From positions 1,922,001 through 1,986,000 of the forward strand of contig NZ_CP038438.1 in NCBI RefSeq assembly GCF_004683905.1: a DNA stretch of 64,000 nucleotides, given 5' to 3'. The stretch is from Pseudomonas fluorescens. Its GTDB lineage: Bacteria > Pseudomonadota > Gammaproteobacteria > Pseudomonadales > Pseudomonadaceae. Within the stretch, counting starts at the first letter, position 1, and every line of letters begins with the position of its first letter. A program made the translations under genes and the position numbers. Below, piece by piece: positions 43,972 to 52,136 of this stretch. A model generated the notes under the pieces. That model ran no database searches. It was not told the origin of the DNA and worked only from the letters and a program-made list of their open reading frames with translations.

Positions 43972-44292
43972 ATGATCATCTCCACCACCCACGCCATCGA
44001 AGGCCGACAGATCACCGCGTACCTGGACATTGTCAGCGCGGAGTCGGTGCAGGGCGTCAACGTGATCCGTGACATGTTTGCCGGCATGCGCGATTTTTTC
44101 GGTGGGCGCTCGCAGACGCTGGAGCGTGCGTTGAAAGAGGCGCGGGTTCAGGCGACGGACGAGATCAAGGAACGGGCGCGGGCGTTGCAGGCGGATGCGG
44201 TGGTCGGGCTGGATTTCGAGATCAGCATGCCGGCGGGCAAGGGTGGCATGGTTGTGGTGTTCGCGACGGGTACGGCGGTCAAGTTGCGTTGA
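43972..44292 (+). CDS. YbjQ-family (UPF0145) protein
   Basis: A 106-residue protein of the YbjQ/UPF0145 family (heavy-metal-binding domain fold, function unknown; forms pentamers in solved structures). Seen are ISTTHAIEGRQITAYLDIVSAESVQG, then ALKEARVQATDEIKERARALQADAVVGLDFE. It is complete, cytoplasmic and followed by a terminator. Confidence 0.93.
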   Translation: MIISTTHAIEGRQITAYLDIVSAESVQGVNVIRDMFAGMRDFFGGRSQTLERALKEARVQATDEIKERARALQADAVVGLDFEISMPAGKGGMVVVFATGTAVKLR

Positions 44293-44313
44293 TGCAGTCG
44301 CGGTGTTCAAGCG

Positions 44314-44345
44314 AGCCCATTCAGATGATGAATGGGCTTTTTGCT
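44314..44345 (+). terminator. Terminator after ybjQ-like gene
   Basis: GCCCATTC/GAATGGGC stem with a 7-nt loop followed by a T-rich tail (TTTTTGCTTTT). Confidence 0.85.
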
Positions 44346-44358
44346 TTTCTGCTTTCGA

Positions 44359-44637
44359 TCAGCCCTGTGGCTTGAGGATGACAAGCCCGTGGGCGTCATA
44401 GGTCAGGGGCGTATCGATTGCGACCATCGGCGGGGTGCCGGTGGAGGGCGTCGGATCGGCCGGCTGACTCGGGTGGTAGATAACGCCAGGGGTCAGAACC
44501 GGTTTGTCCGGGTAGGTGATGGTGATGTCGCCTGAAGCGAGCTTTTCCTTGAATTTTTCACCGGCGGCTTTGCCGGCAGCGATTTGTTCGTCCGTGAGTT
44601 TTACGACAGGCATTTCCGGGAATCCGTTGATTTTCAT
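44359..44637 (-). CDS. Hypothetical protein, Pro-rich C-terminal half
   Basis: A 92-residue protein with no recognised family. The first half is helical and charged (VVKLTDEQIAAGKAAGEKFKEKLA), the second Pro/Thr-rich (PDKPVLTPGVIYHPSQPADP). AAGGAGAG lies 4 bases before the ATG, so translation is well supported. No signal peptide is seen. Confidence 0.7.
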   Translation of the reverse strand: MKINGFPEMPVVKLTDEQIAAGKAAGEKFKEKLASGDITITYPDKPVLTPGVIYHPSQPADPTPSTGTPPMVAIDTPLTYDAHGLVILKPQG

Positions 44638-44876
44638 ATTCTCTCCTTGAGATTCATTTGTATGAAAAAGGGCAACGGCCTGTGGTCGGGAATCTTTAGC
44701 GTTGTGAGATCAACGGTTGGTTCGGATGTTGAGCAGGTGTAGGCCATTCGTCGGGCATCGGTCTAACTGAACCACAAGTCCGGTAATGACCGGCTAGTCT
44801 CAAAAGCCTTGGAGGTCGATATTTTTTCAGGCAAAAGGGCTTTGCCGGTGTCGATCTATTGCAAAGGGGAGAGGCT

Positions 44877-45065
44877 ATGACTGACCCGTATATCGAAGAC
44901 GATGGAGCCGAATTTTCATTCAACAACTGTGTCCGTTGCGGCCAGACGGAGTACCAATCGGGCTTTGGCGAGGATCCGGTGCAGACCGGCAAGATCAAGT
45001 CCACGGCACCCAAGGGGCCGAAAGCCAAATTCCTTCCAAAGGTCTCGGCCCGCTCAAGAAAATAA
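44877..45065 (+). CDS. Small CxxC protein, unknown
   Basis: A 62-residue protein with an acidic N-terminus, one C-x-x-C pair (NNCVRCGQTEYQSG) that could be half a zinc site or a redox pair, and a very basic C-terminus (PKGPKAKFLPKVSARSRK). GGGGAGAGG precedes the ATG closely. A terminator follows. It looks like a real gene with unknown role. Confidence 0.7.
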   Translation: MTDPYIEDDGAEFSFNNCVRCGQTEYQSGFGEDPVQTGKIKSTAPKGPKAKFLPKVSARSRK

Positions 45066-45080
45066 AGTGAGACCGAACGA

Positions 45081-45105
45081 CCCCGTCTATGAACGGGGTT
45101 TTTTA
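45081..45105 (+). terminator. Terminator after small CxxC protein gene
   Basis: CCCCG/CGGGG stem with loop TCTATGAA and T6, 15 bp past the stop. Confidence 0.8.
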
Positions 45106-45390
45106 TGCCTGCTGTTTATGAAAAGGAAATCTCCTACAAACTCTTGGACGGGGTTGGTGTTTTTCACAAACTTTTCACGTCCACGGACGTAGGGTGAAGC
45201 CATCCGTTAGAAAGCAAGTCTCCAGCCCGTCTCCCCAGCGGGCTTTTTTTTGCCTGCGATAAAACCTTTGGCGAAATCGCTGTCCAATCGGCGCCAAGTG
45301 CGCGGCGGCAGCTGATTTGTCTGGACTTCAGCGCGTCGGCAGCTTTCAATCTCGGCCCCTTTTGATCTCCCTATTTTTGAGGTTTTCGTC
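45106..45390. other. Intergenic region with a second, unassigned terminator
   Basis: About 285 bp between a terminated gene and the next start. It holds a perfect inverted repeat ACGTCCACGGACGT (45177-45190) and a strong plus-strand terminator at 45225-45251, so a short transcript may arise and end within the spacer. No protein-like frame with a ribosome binding site was found. Confidence 0.5.
45225..45251 (+). terminator. Orphan plus-strand terminator
   Basis: GCCCG/CGGGC stem with a 9-nt loop followed by T9. The nearest upstream gene is already terminated at 45105. Confidence 0.7.
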
Positions 45391-45759
45391 ATGCGTCTAA
45401 CATTGCCTGCTCTGGTTCTGGGGCTTCTGGTTGCTCAAGGTGCGGTCGCCGGTGAGGGTACTGCTGCACTCGGCGGCGGTCTGGGTGGCGCGCTGGGTAA
45501 CGTGGTCGGCCAGAAGATGGGCGGCAGCACTGGCGCAGCGATTGGTGCCGGTGTTGCAGGCGCGGCGGGCAGTGCGATGGCTGCCGGCAAGGGCAGCCGC
45601 ACCAAAGCGGCTATTGGTGGTGGTGTTGGCGCGGCCGGTGGTTCGGTGATCGGCAACAGCCTGGGCGGCCGGAATGGTGCAACCATTGGCGCCGGTCTTG
45701 GTGGCGCTGCGGGTGGTGCCGTCGGCGCTAACCTGTCCAAAGGTCACAAGCGTCACTGA
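45391..45759 (+). CDS. Glycine-zipper exported protein (copy 1)
   Basis: A 122-residue protein with a signal peptide (MRLTLPALVLGLLVAQGAVA) and a body of glycine-zipper repeats (GGGLGGALGNVVGQKMGG, IGAGVAGAAGSA, GLGGAAGGAVGANL). Such GxxxG-rich helices pack into membranes or oligomers. It is a clear paralogue of the following gene. The end (SKGHKRH) is basic. The function is unknown; it is likely periplasmic or outer-membrane associated. A terminator follows the stop. Confidence 0.85.
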   Translation: MRLTLPALVLGLLVAQGAVAGEGTAALGGGLGGALGNVVGQKMGGSTGAAIGAGVAGAAGSAMAAGKGSRTKAAIGGGVGAAGGSVIGNSLGGRNGATIGAGLGGAAGGAVGANLSKGHKRH

Positions 45760-45780
45760 TATCGAACGTTTGTTTGTCAG

Positions 45781-45809
45781 AAAAAGCCCGGCTCGATGTC
45801 GGGCTTTTT
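45781..45809 (+). terminator. Terminator after glycine-zipper copy 1
   Basis: AAAAAGCCCG/CGGGCTTTTT stem with loop GCTCGATGT-type, 21 bp past the stop. Confidence 0.9.
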
Positions 45810-45897
45810 CATGGCTGAACGTTTTCTCGAAAAGTGTCTCCAATCTGACATAGGCCCTATGGGCATACCCTCCCGATTCGGGAACTGTGAGGTTCAA

Positions 45898-46323
45898 ATG
45901 CGCTTGTCATTGTCTGCACTGTTTTTCGGATTATTCATCGCTCAAGGTGCGATGGCCGCCGGAGATGGCAGCGCCGCCGTAGGTGGCGGTTTGGGCGGTG
46001 TACTCGGTAACGTGGTCGGTGGCCAGCTCGGTGGCAGCACTGGTGCCGCGGTTGGCGCAGGCGTCGGCGGTGCGGCGGGCAGCGCGGTCGGGGCGAATAA
46101 ACACAATCGCACCGAAGCCGCCATTGGCGGTGGTCTCGGCGCTGCCGGCGGCTCGGTGGTCGGCAACAGCTTGGGCGGCTCCACCGGTTCGGCCATTGGT
46201 GCCGGTTTGGGCGGCGCAGCGGGTGGTGCGGTGGGCAACAACCTAGGTGACGACGGTGGCAGAGCTCATTCCGGTGGTGGTCACAAGCACAACAAGTACA
46301 AACATAAAAACCGTCATCACTGA
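45898..46323 (+). CDS. Glycine-zipper exported protein (copy 2)
   Basis: A 141-residue paralogue of copy 1 with a signal peptide (MRLSLSALFFGLFIAQGAMA), the same glycine-zipper body (GGGLGGVLGNVVGGQLGGST) and a longer, His/Lys-rich tail (GGGHKHNKYKHKNRHH) that might bind metal or nucleic acid. The ATG at 45898 is used since the signal begins there; an upstream in-frame extension overlaps the copy 1 terminator. Confidence 0.85.
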   Translation: MRLSLSALFFGLFIAQGAMAAGDGSAAVGGGLGGVLGNVVGGQLGGSTGAAVGAGVGGAAGSAVGANKHNRTEAAIGGGLGAAGGSVVGNSLGGSTGSAIGAGLGGAAGGAVGNNLGDDGGRAHSGGGHKHNKYKHKNRHH

Positions 46324-46339
46324 TTGAGTATTCGAAAAC

Positions 46340-46365
46340 AAACCCGGCCTGGCGCCGGGTTTTTC
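46340..46365 (+). terminator. Terminator after glycine-zipper copy 2
   Basis: AACCCGGC/GCCGGGTT stem with a short loop followed by T5. Confidence 0.85.
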
Positions 46366-46446
46366 GTTTCTGGCGGTCGGACACTGGAACGATTGGCTGT
46401 AAGGCTTTTCGAACGTTATACAACCCACCAGACGTAGAGGTTTGCC

Positions 46447-46614
46447 ATGACGCCCGAAACCGAAGGCAAGGAAGAAAAAGGCCCGAGTGGTCTGCCGTTT
46501 ATCAATGATCCGGGGAACGAGGATCCGGGGTCGCTGATGGATGATGCGACGGTGCCGTTGAATGATGCGGATGAGGCAGATATGGAGTATGAGGAGGATG
46601 AGGATGAGCAGTGA
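46447..46614 (+). CDS. Small, strongly acidic protein (55 residues)
   Basis: A short gene coding for 55 residues, over a third of them Asp or Glu (end: MEYEEDEDEQ). The start MTPETEGKEEKGPSGLPFIN has AGAGG 7 bases before it. The acidic tail suggests a nucleic-acid mimic or a protein-binding peptide, but nothing proves this. It lies on the plus strand beside the end of the Rhs locus and shares a bidirectional terminator with it. Confidence 0.65.
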   Translation: MTPETEGKEEKGPSGLPFINDPGNEDPGSLMDDATVPLNDADEADMEYEEDEDEQ

Positions 46615-46652
46615 GGGGGAGTAAGGTGGATTGAAAATTTGGATTTGTTTTT

Positions 46653-46676
46653 AAGGGCCTGAGTGAACAGGCCCTT
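46653..46676. terminator. Bidirectional terminator between acidic protein and immunity gene
   Basis: AAGGGCCTG/CAGGCCCTT stem with a 6-nt loop and T/A-rich flanks on both sides, placed between convergent genes. Confidence 0.85.
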
Positions 46677-46689
46677 TTCGTGGTCATGT

Positions 46690-47118
46690 TTAATCGGTTT
46701 CTTTTGAGTCAGCCCATACATACAGGTTACTGAAGGCTGACATTTTTTTGATTTTTTTTAAATTAAGATATTCTTCCAGTTCTTTTTTAATGATTTTTTC
46801 ATCGCAATATTTCCTATGTTTAGATGGTCTTTCGCGGGCAAAATTGTATAGGCGCCAAGTATCAAACCCATTAATTTCACCGTTTGGGCCATAGTCAAAA
46901 TCTACGCTTCCTGTCGATAGATTGATGCGGCAGCCAACACCATGCAATTCATATTTAACGCCTCGAGTGACTCTTCCTCGTCGCTTTATTGTCTTGGTGT
47001 ACCAGAGCCGTCGAATGTCACGAGTGCCAAATTTGCGCTCAAATATCAGCGTGCTGGACTCTACCATGGAGATAAAGTCATTTATCAGGATGTCCAAAGC
47101 TTCATTTTGATCGCTCAT
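46690..47118 (-). CDS. Candidate immunity protein of the Rhs toxin
   Basis: A 142-residue protein encoded directly after the Rhs gene, its ATG overlapping the Rhs stop (ATGA, 4 bp). The phrase YELHGVGCRINLSTGSVDFD and GFDTWRLYNFARE match, from memory, a pattern of small proteins placed after polymorphic toxins (DUF6896-like). The gene is AT-rich, with many T and A runs, unlike its neighbours, as expected for a swapped toxin-immunity cassette. No signal peptide is seen, so it should neutralise the toxin in the cytoplasm. The immunity role is inferred from position. Confidence 0.75.
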   Translation of the reverse strand: MSDQNEALDILINDFISMVESSTLIFERKFGTRDIRRLWYTKTIKRRGRVTRGVKYELHGVGCRINLSTGSVDFDYGPNGEINGFDTWRLYNFARERPSKHRKYCDEKIIKKELEEYLNLKKIKKMSAFSNLYVWADSKETD

Positions 47119-50100
47119 CTTCTTCTCCGGTGCTCCAACCTGTCCAGGCCCACATTGTTTGCTGATTCCAATACATCTTCAATACTTCTTAGAGCTCCGT
47201 TATACGTTTTTAGATCTGTTATGAGTTTGATTGTCACATTGGTCGAAGTTTGTCGTGCAGCTGCTGCGCGATGGTGTCCGTCCAAGATATATAGGTTGCC
47301 GTCATGTTCTATTACGGTGATGGGATCGGTTGGGCCGTATCCGTTGCGCATTTTATTTTTATAATCTTCGACTGTCCTGGTTGAGGTTTTTCCCTCTATT
47401 GTATGTACACGCTTCAAAGTTTTCGGATCTATATTGTGAGCAATGGTCGGTAGTTTCGGCTCACCCTCGTCAACCTTAGCCCCGCCAATCCCACCCGGCA
47501 CCTCACAGCCTGGCTTATTCGGCGGCGGACAATTGGAGTTCAACCCCAACGGATCCACCCATCCCGTCGGATTCGGCACATACCGATACTGATTCAACCC
47601 ACCCGCCAACTTGATGGGATCCGGCGTCAAATACCGCCCCAACCTCGGGTCGTAATACCGATGCCGGTTGTAATGCAGCCCGCTTTCCGCATCGAAATAC
47701 TGCCCCTGAAAGCGCAGCGGCTGGTCCAGGTAGTCCTCGCCCGCGAGGGTGATCGCCGACACCTTGCCGTAGGCGTCGTATTGCGCTGACCAGACGATTT
47801 CGCCGCTGTAGTCGGTCAGTTCCTGCGGCGTGCCGAGGTGGTCGAGTTGGTAGTAGAACGGGCAGGCCTTTTTCGGACCTTTGCCGTCGAGCAGCGCCAG
47901 TGGGCGGAAGGTGCCGGGTTCGTAGACGTAGCTGCGGTGGTGGTTAGGGCCGCTTTCGGCGACGAGGTGGTCGCCTTGCCAGAAGAACTCGGTGGTCTGG
48001 CCGTCGACGGTTTTGCGAATGCGCCGGCCGAAGGCGTCGTATTGGTAGGTCGCGGTTTGGCCGTCGGCGCGGGTCAGGCCGATCAGGCGGTGTTGGCAGT
48101 CGTAGCGGTATTCGGTGACGAGTTGCTGGTCGCGGCCACGACGCTCGCGGATCAGGTTGCCGAAGGCGTCGTAGTCGTAATGGCGATCGCCCTGCATCAG
48201 CAGGCGGTTGCCCTTGATCCGCGTCGGGCCGGCGCGATCCTGCATCAGCAGGTTGCCGGCCGGGTCGTGGGCGAAGGATTCCGGCAGTTCGTCGCGCGAG
48301 TGACGCACGCGGATCAAGCGGTCGAGGGCGTCATAGCCATAGGTGCGCTGGCCATGGCGGCTGTCGGCGATGTGCTCGAGGTTGCCGTTGGCGCTGTAGG
48401 CATAATCCCGGCGATACAGCGAGTCGTGCTGATGGCCTACAGCGTGGGCCAGCAAACGTCCCTGATCGTCGTAGGCATAATCGCTGCGCAGCAGGCCTTG
48501 TTGGCGTTGTTGTTCGCGACCCGATTGATAGACGTGGCTGCTCAGCCGCGTGCCATTGAGGTCGATGGCGGTCAGCGCGCCGCCCTTGGCGTAGTGATAG
48601 TCGAGCTTGCTGTTGTCCGGCAGACGCTGGCGCTTGAGCTGGCCGCAGGCGTCGTAGACATACCGCAAGGTGCCCCAGCCCTGATGCTCGGTGATCAGCC
48701 GGTCCTGCCGGTCATATTCAAAGGCCAGTGGATGCTTTTGACCGTCATCGACCCCGGTCAAACGGCCCAGTCGGTCATAGGTGTAAGCCACCTCAACTCC
48801 GTCGGGCAGGGTTTTCAGCAGCAAGCGCCCGGCCGCATCACGCGCGTAGACGGTGACCAGCGTCGAGCCGTCATCGCCGAACTCGGTCTTTTCCAGCAGG
48901 TGCCCGTTGCGGTCGTAGGCGTAAGCGGTGCGCCGACCATCGAAGCCGGTTTCCTGTCGGATCAATCCGGTGGGCGTGTAGTCCAGGCGGTACTTTTCCC
49001 CGGACTCGTTCTCGATTTCCGTCAGCAGCAGTTGCGCATGGTCGTAGCGGTACTGCACCCGCGTGCCGTCGGGGTTGATCTTGCGCGAGACCAGATGCAG
49101 GTCGTCGTCATACTCGTAGCGGGTGATGCGCCCGAGTTCGTCGCGCTCGGCAGTGACTTGGCCGTAAGCGCCATAGCTGTAGGCGCGAGTGGCGCCTGTA
49201 GGAAATGTCGTTTGAACCAGTCGGCCAACCGCGTCCCACTGCTGGCGGGTGATCGCGCCGTGTTCGTCGCAAGTGGTCGTCCGTCGCCCCAGCGCGTCGT
49301 AGGAAAAGCGCCGCACACCACCGTCAGGCAGGGTTTCCTCGATCAGTTGCCCGAGGTCGTTCCACGACAACTTGTGCCGGCTGGTGTCCGGATAGCGGAT
49401 CGACAGCAACTGCCCGCGCGTGTCGTAGTAGTAATGGGTGACCTGGCCGTCAGGATCGACCGCCTCGGTGACATCGCCCTCGGCGTTGCGCCGAAACGTC
49501 CACACCGCCTCGCCGCGAGAACGGCTGTGCAGGAAACCGTTGCGGTACTCGTAGGACGTTGGCTCATCGTCCGGCGGAAGCAGCGCGATCAGCCGTCCGA
49601 CGTCGTCGTAACGGTATTCGGTGACCGCGCCCAGCGGATCCTGCTCGGCGATCAGCCGGCCCTGATCGTCATAAGCCTTGAGGTGCTCACCGCCATCGGC
49701 CGCGACCTTGCGCACCAGCCGTGCGCTGTCATCGTGGACGTAGGTTTCTTCGCTGCCATCGACGTAGTGCACCGCGACGCTGCCGTCATCGGCCCAGACG
49801 TAACGGGTGTCCATCTGCGCGAACGACGCCCAGTGCCGCACGCAGCGCGCCGCCTTGCCCGAGCGCTCCCACTCCCAGAAAAAGCTCGCGCCGCCGGTCA
49901 GTTGCCGCTGCAGGATGACGTGCTGATCGTCGTAGTCGTAACGCTCGCTGTCACCGACCGCATTGGTCGCGGCCAACAACCGCTGACGCGCGTCGTAGCA
50001 ATAACTGACCAGCGTTTGCTCGGTGCGCCAGCCATCAGCCTCAAGCACCTGGTAATCAACCGCGACCAGATGCGCCCGGTCATAGCGCAACAGCAGCGAG

Positions 50101-51908
50101 CGACCCGCGCCATTGTCCAGGCGGACAATCCGCTGCTGATGATCGCGAGAAACGATCAGACGATTGCCATACGCATCACTGACCGCCACCAGCCGCCCGG
50201 CACGAAAGTGATAAAACCGCGCTGTATCCCCGGCCAGCGCGAGGATCAGTTCCTCTGGCTCATCGCCGAGAAAAATCGCCGCCCGCGACAGGCTGTTGTG
50301 AATCGCCGGGCGCTCAACGCTGGGCAACGGAAACCGCGTGCGGCGGTTCTCGTGATCGACCCAGACCACCGCCTCGCCATCAAACTCCAGCCGATGCGCC
50401 AGCGAATGACTCCAGCCAAACCCCAGCCCGACATCGATCTCCACCGCGCTGGTGCGGTACAACCGGGTGAACTCGAACGGCAGCAAACCATCGAGCGTGC
50501 CATCGGTCAGGGTCAGCAGCTCTTCGCCGGTGACCATCGACACCGGGCAACCGTTGGTACAGGTCAGCGGCGCGCAATCGGCGCTGTCGCCGTTGGGGTT
50601 TTTAGCCTGGTTCGAAGCATCGTCGCGGGGTTCGTGACGCTCCATCCGGGTGGTGTTCCGCGACTTTTCCCGCGCCATCGGCGCCGGATTCGGAACACTC
50701 AGCACGACCGAGTCGGCCTGGCGAATGTTCAGAGGGATCGCTGGTGTCGGCTTCAAAGACACATTGCGTGCATTGACCATCAATGGCTTCAACGCGCCCG
50801 CGTGCTTGCTCAGATCCGCAGTGGAGGTCAGTTCGCTCAGGCGCAAGGCCGATGCGGCCAGCCATTGCCGCGCCCGGGGCGACTTGATCTTGCTCAGCAC
50901 CTTGCTGCTCAGTCGCACGGGCACGCCAACGCCGCCGGAAACGCGCATCAGCAGAAAACTGATCAACAACTCGACCCGGACTTCGGCCACTACTTCTGCC
51001 AGATACTGCGGCGGCAGCATCTTCAGCCAACTGGTGAACGCTGCCAGATGGATAAACAGCAACGGCTCGTCACTAAGGATCAGCAAGCCATTGGCGATAG
51101 CCTCGCTGGAGGCGTCGAGTAGCGCTTGCAGCTCGACATCGCTCAGGTACTGCAGGAGTTTTTCGCTGTTGGCCTGCAGGTCGGCGAGCAGGGCAAACAG
51201 CTGTTTAACGTCATCCCAGATGTCGTGCAGGGCTTTCTCGAAACCGCGCCAGTCGGCCTGTTGCAACTGCTGGTAACGATCAGCCAAACCGGCGCCGGAA
51301 AACTCCGCCCACAGCGGCTGAAACCCGTCCCACTCCTGGCGAAGCCAGACCTCCATCCCGTCCAGAATCTCTTCATAGGAGGCGTACAGCGCTTGGATAT
51401 GGTCGGTGGAAACATCAGGAAAGAAGGTGATGCGGTAACGCTGGCCCCGGTCGCAGTCGCTGACTTCCAGAATGCCGCTCGGGCCGATGGTATGGCGCAG
51501 TGGTTCACCGAAACTCAATACCCCGTCGATTTCGCCGATCACCGGTTCCAGCATCACCGGGGTATCGCCGATCGGTACGAACCGCGCCGCCTCGAACAGG
51601 TGCACCAAGGTCAACGGGCCGCTGGCGGGGCACATGACCACCAAGGTCTGGATCGGCTGGCGGGATTTAACGGGCGCGCTTAGACGGACGTGGTCACCGA
51701 CCTTGAACACCTGCTCGACATCCAGCGCGGTTCCCGTCCAGAGCTGCTCGGCCCAGGCCTCGTAGTTGTTCAGGCACAGGCGGAACTCGCGGATCAGCGT
51801 TTCGAAGTCCGGGTGTTGCGGGTTCAGGGCGGCAACCACCAGCAGGCCGATGCTGTTGTTCAGGGCCAGGAGCCGATCGGTTTGGAACATTCGCAAGCAC
51901 TCGCGCAC
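47115..51908 (-). CDS. Rhs-repeat polymorphic toxin with ParB-like C-terminal domain
   Basis: A 1597-residue Rhs protein. Residues 1-420 are an N-terminal region without YD repeats and without a PAAR domain. The start of the shell is CTNGCPVSMVTGEELLTLTD (DUF6531-like, near 450), followed by many YD repeats (such as YRYDDVGRL and YDALGRR) and the conserved core RYYDPRLGRYLTPDPIKLAGG. The cleavage motif NPTGWVDPLGL ends at residue 1456. The remaining 141 residues differ in base composition; TDPITVIEHDGNLYILDGHH with RAAAA resembles the ParB/sulfiredoxin nuclease fold. The start is a GTG at 51908 or the ATG at 51890; neither has a clear ribosome binding site. Confidence 0.9.
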   Translation of the reverse strand: MRECLRMFQTDRLLALNNSIGLLVVAALNPQHPDFETLIREFRLCLNNYEAWAEQLWTGTALDVEQVFKVGDHVRLSAPVKSRQPIQTLVVMCPASGPLTLVHLFEAARFVPIGDTPVMLEPVIGEIDGVLSFGEPLRHTIGPSGILEVSDCDRGQRYRITFFPDVSTDHIQALYASYEEILDGMEVWLRQEWDGFQPLWAEFSGAGLADRYQQLQQADWRGFEKALHDIWDDVKQLFALLADLQANSEKLLQYLSDVELQALLDASSEAIANGLLILSDEPLLFIHLAAFTSWLKMLPPQYLAEVVAEVRVELLISFLLMRVSGGVGVPVRLSSKVLSKIKSPRARQWLAASALRLSELTSTADLSKHAGALKPLMVNARNVSLKPTPAIPLNIRQADSVVLSVPNPAPMAREKSRNTTRMERHEPRDDASNQAKNPNGDSADCAPLTCTNGCPVSMVTGEELLTLTDGTLDGLLPFEFTRLYRTSAVEIDVGLGFGWSHSLAHRLEFDGEAVVWVDHENRRTRFPLPSVERPAIHNSLSRAAIFLGDEPEELILALAGDTARFYHFRAGRLVAVSDAYGNRLIVSRDHQQRIVRLDNGAGRSLLLRYDRAHLVAVDYQVLEADGWRTEQTLVSYCYDARQRLLAATNAVGDSERYDYDDQHVILQRQLTGGASFFWEWERSGKAARCVRHWASFAQMDTRYVWADDGSVAVHYVDGSEETYVHDDSARLVRKVAADGGEHLKAYDDQGRLIAEQDPLGAVTEYRYDDVGRLIALLPPDDEPTSYEYRNGFLHSRSRGEAVWTFRRNAEGDVTEAVDPDGQVTHYYYDTRGQLLSIRYPDTSRHKLSWNDLGQLIEETLPDGGVRRFSYDALGRRTTTCDEHGAITRQQWDAVGRLVQTTFPTGATRAYSYGAYGQVTAERDELGRITRYEYDDDLHLVSRKINPDGTRVQYRYDHAQLLLTEIENESGEKYRLDYTPTGLIRQETGFDGRRTAYAYDRNGHLLEKTEFGDDGSTLVTVYARDAAGRLLLKTLPDGVEVAYTYDRLGRLTGVDDGQKHPLAFEYDRQDRLITEHQGWGTLRYVYDACGQLKRQRLPDNSKLDYHYAKGGALTAIDLNGTRLSSHVYQSGREQQRQQGLLRSDYAYDDQGRLLAHAVGHQHDSLYRRDYAYSANGNLEHIADSRHGQRTYGYDALDRLIRVRHSRDELPESFAHDPAGNLLMQDRAGPTRIKGNRLLMQGDRHYDYDAFGNLIRERRGRDQQLVTEYRYDCQHRLIGLTRADGQTATYQYDAFGRRIRKTVDGQTTEFFWQGDHLVAESGPNHHRSYVYEPGTFRPLALLDGKGPKKACPFYYQLDHLGTPQELTDYSGEIVWSAQYDAYGKVSAITLAGEDYLDQPLRFQGQYFDAESGLHYNRHRYYDPRLGRYLTPDPIKLAGGLNQYRYVPNPTGWVDPLGLNSNCPPPNKPGCEVPGGIGGAKVDEGEPKLPTIAHNIDPKTLKRVHTIEGKTSTRTVEDYKNKMRNGYGPTDPITVIEHDGNLYILDGHHRAAAARQTSTNVTIKLITDLKTYNGALRSIEDVLESANNVGLDRLEHRRRR

Positions 51909-52136
51909 ATGAAAGAGGTGCGCGGACTTTGCGGGGGATCAACATGGAAAGAAGTCGGGAAAGTAGGCGTTATCTGTAGGGCATTTCGCTAAATGTCAGC
52001 GAGTCATTCCACCGCCCGTAAACATTGCCCGTTGCTCAATGTCCGCTGGCCTCGCTATGCTGCTGAACCCATTAATCAGATCCGCGTAGCGGCGCCGTTT
52101 GGGCCGCCCGGGATGTTTTTGATAACGGATCCGATG

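Noticed and set aside
45207..45392. Minus-strand open frames of about 60 residues before the glycine-zipper gene
   Set aside because: Lys/Arg-rich products with no ribosome binding site; they cover a terminator and promoter region.
47838..51122. Very long plus-strand open frame (over 1000 codons) opposite the Rhs gene
   Set aside because: It is antisense to the clear Rhs coding sequence, has low-complexity Val/Gln/Arg-rich composition and no family motif. Such frames are common opposite GC-rich genes.
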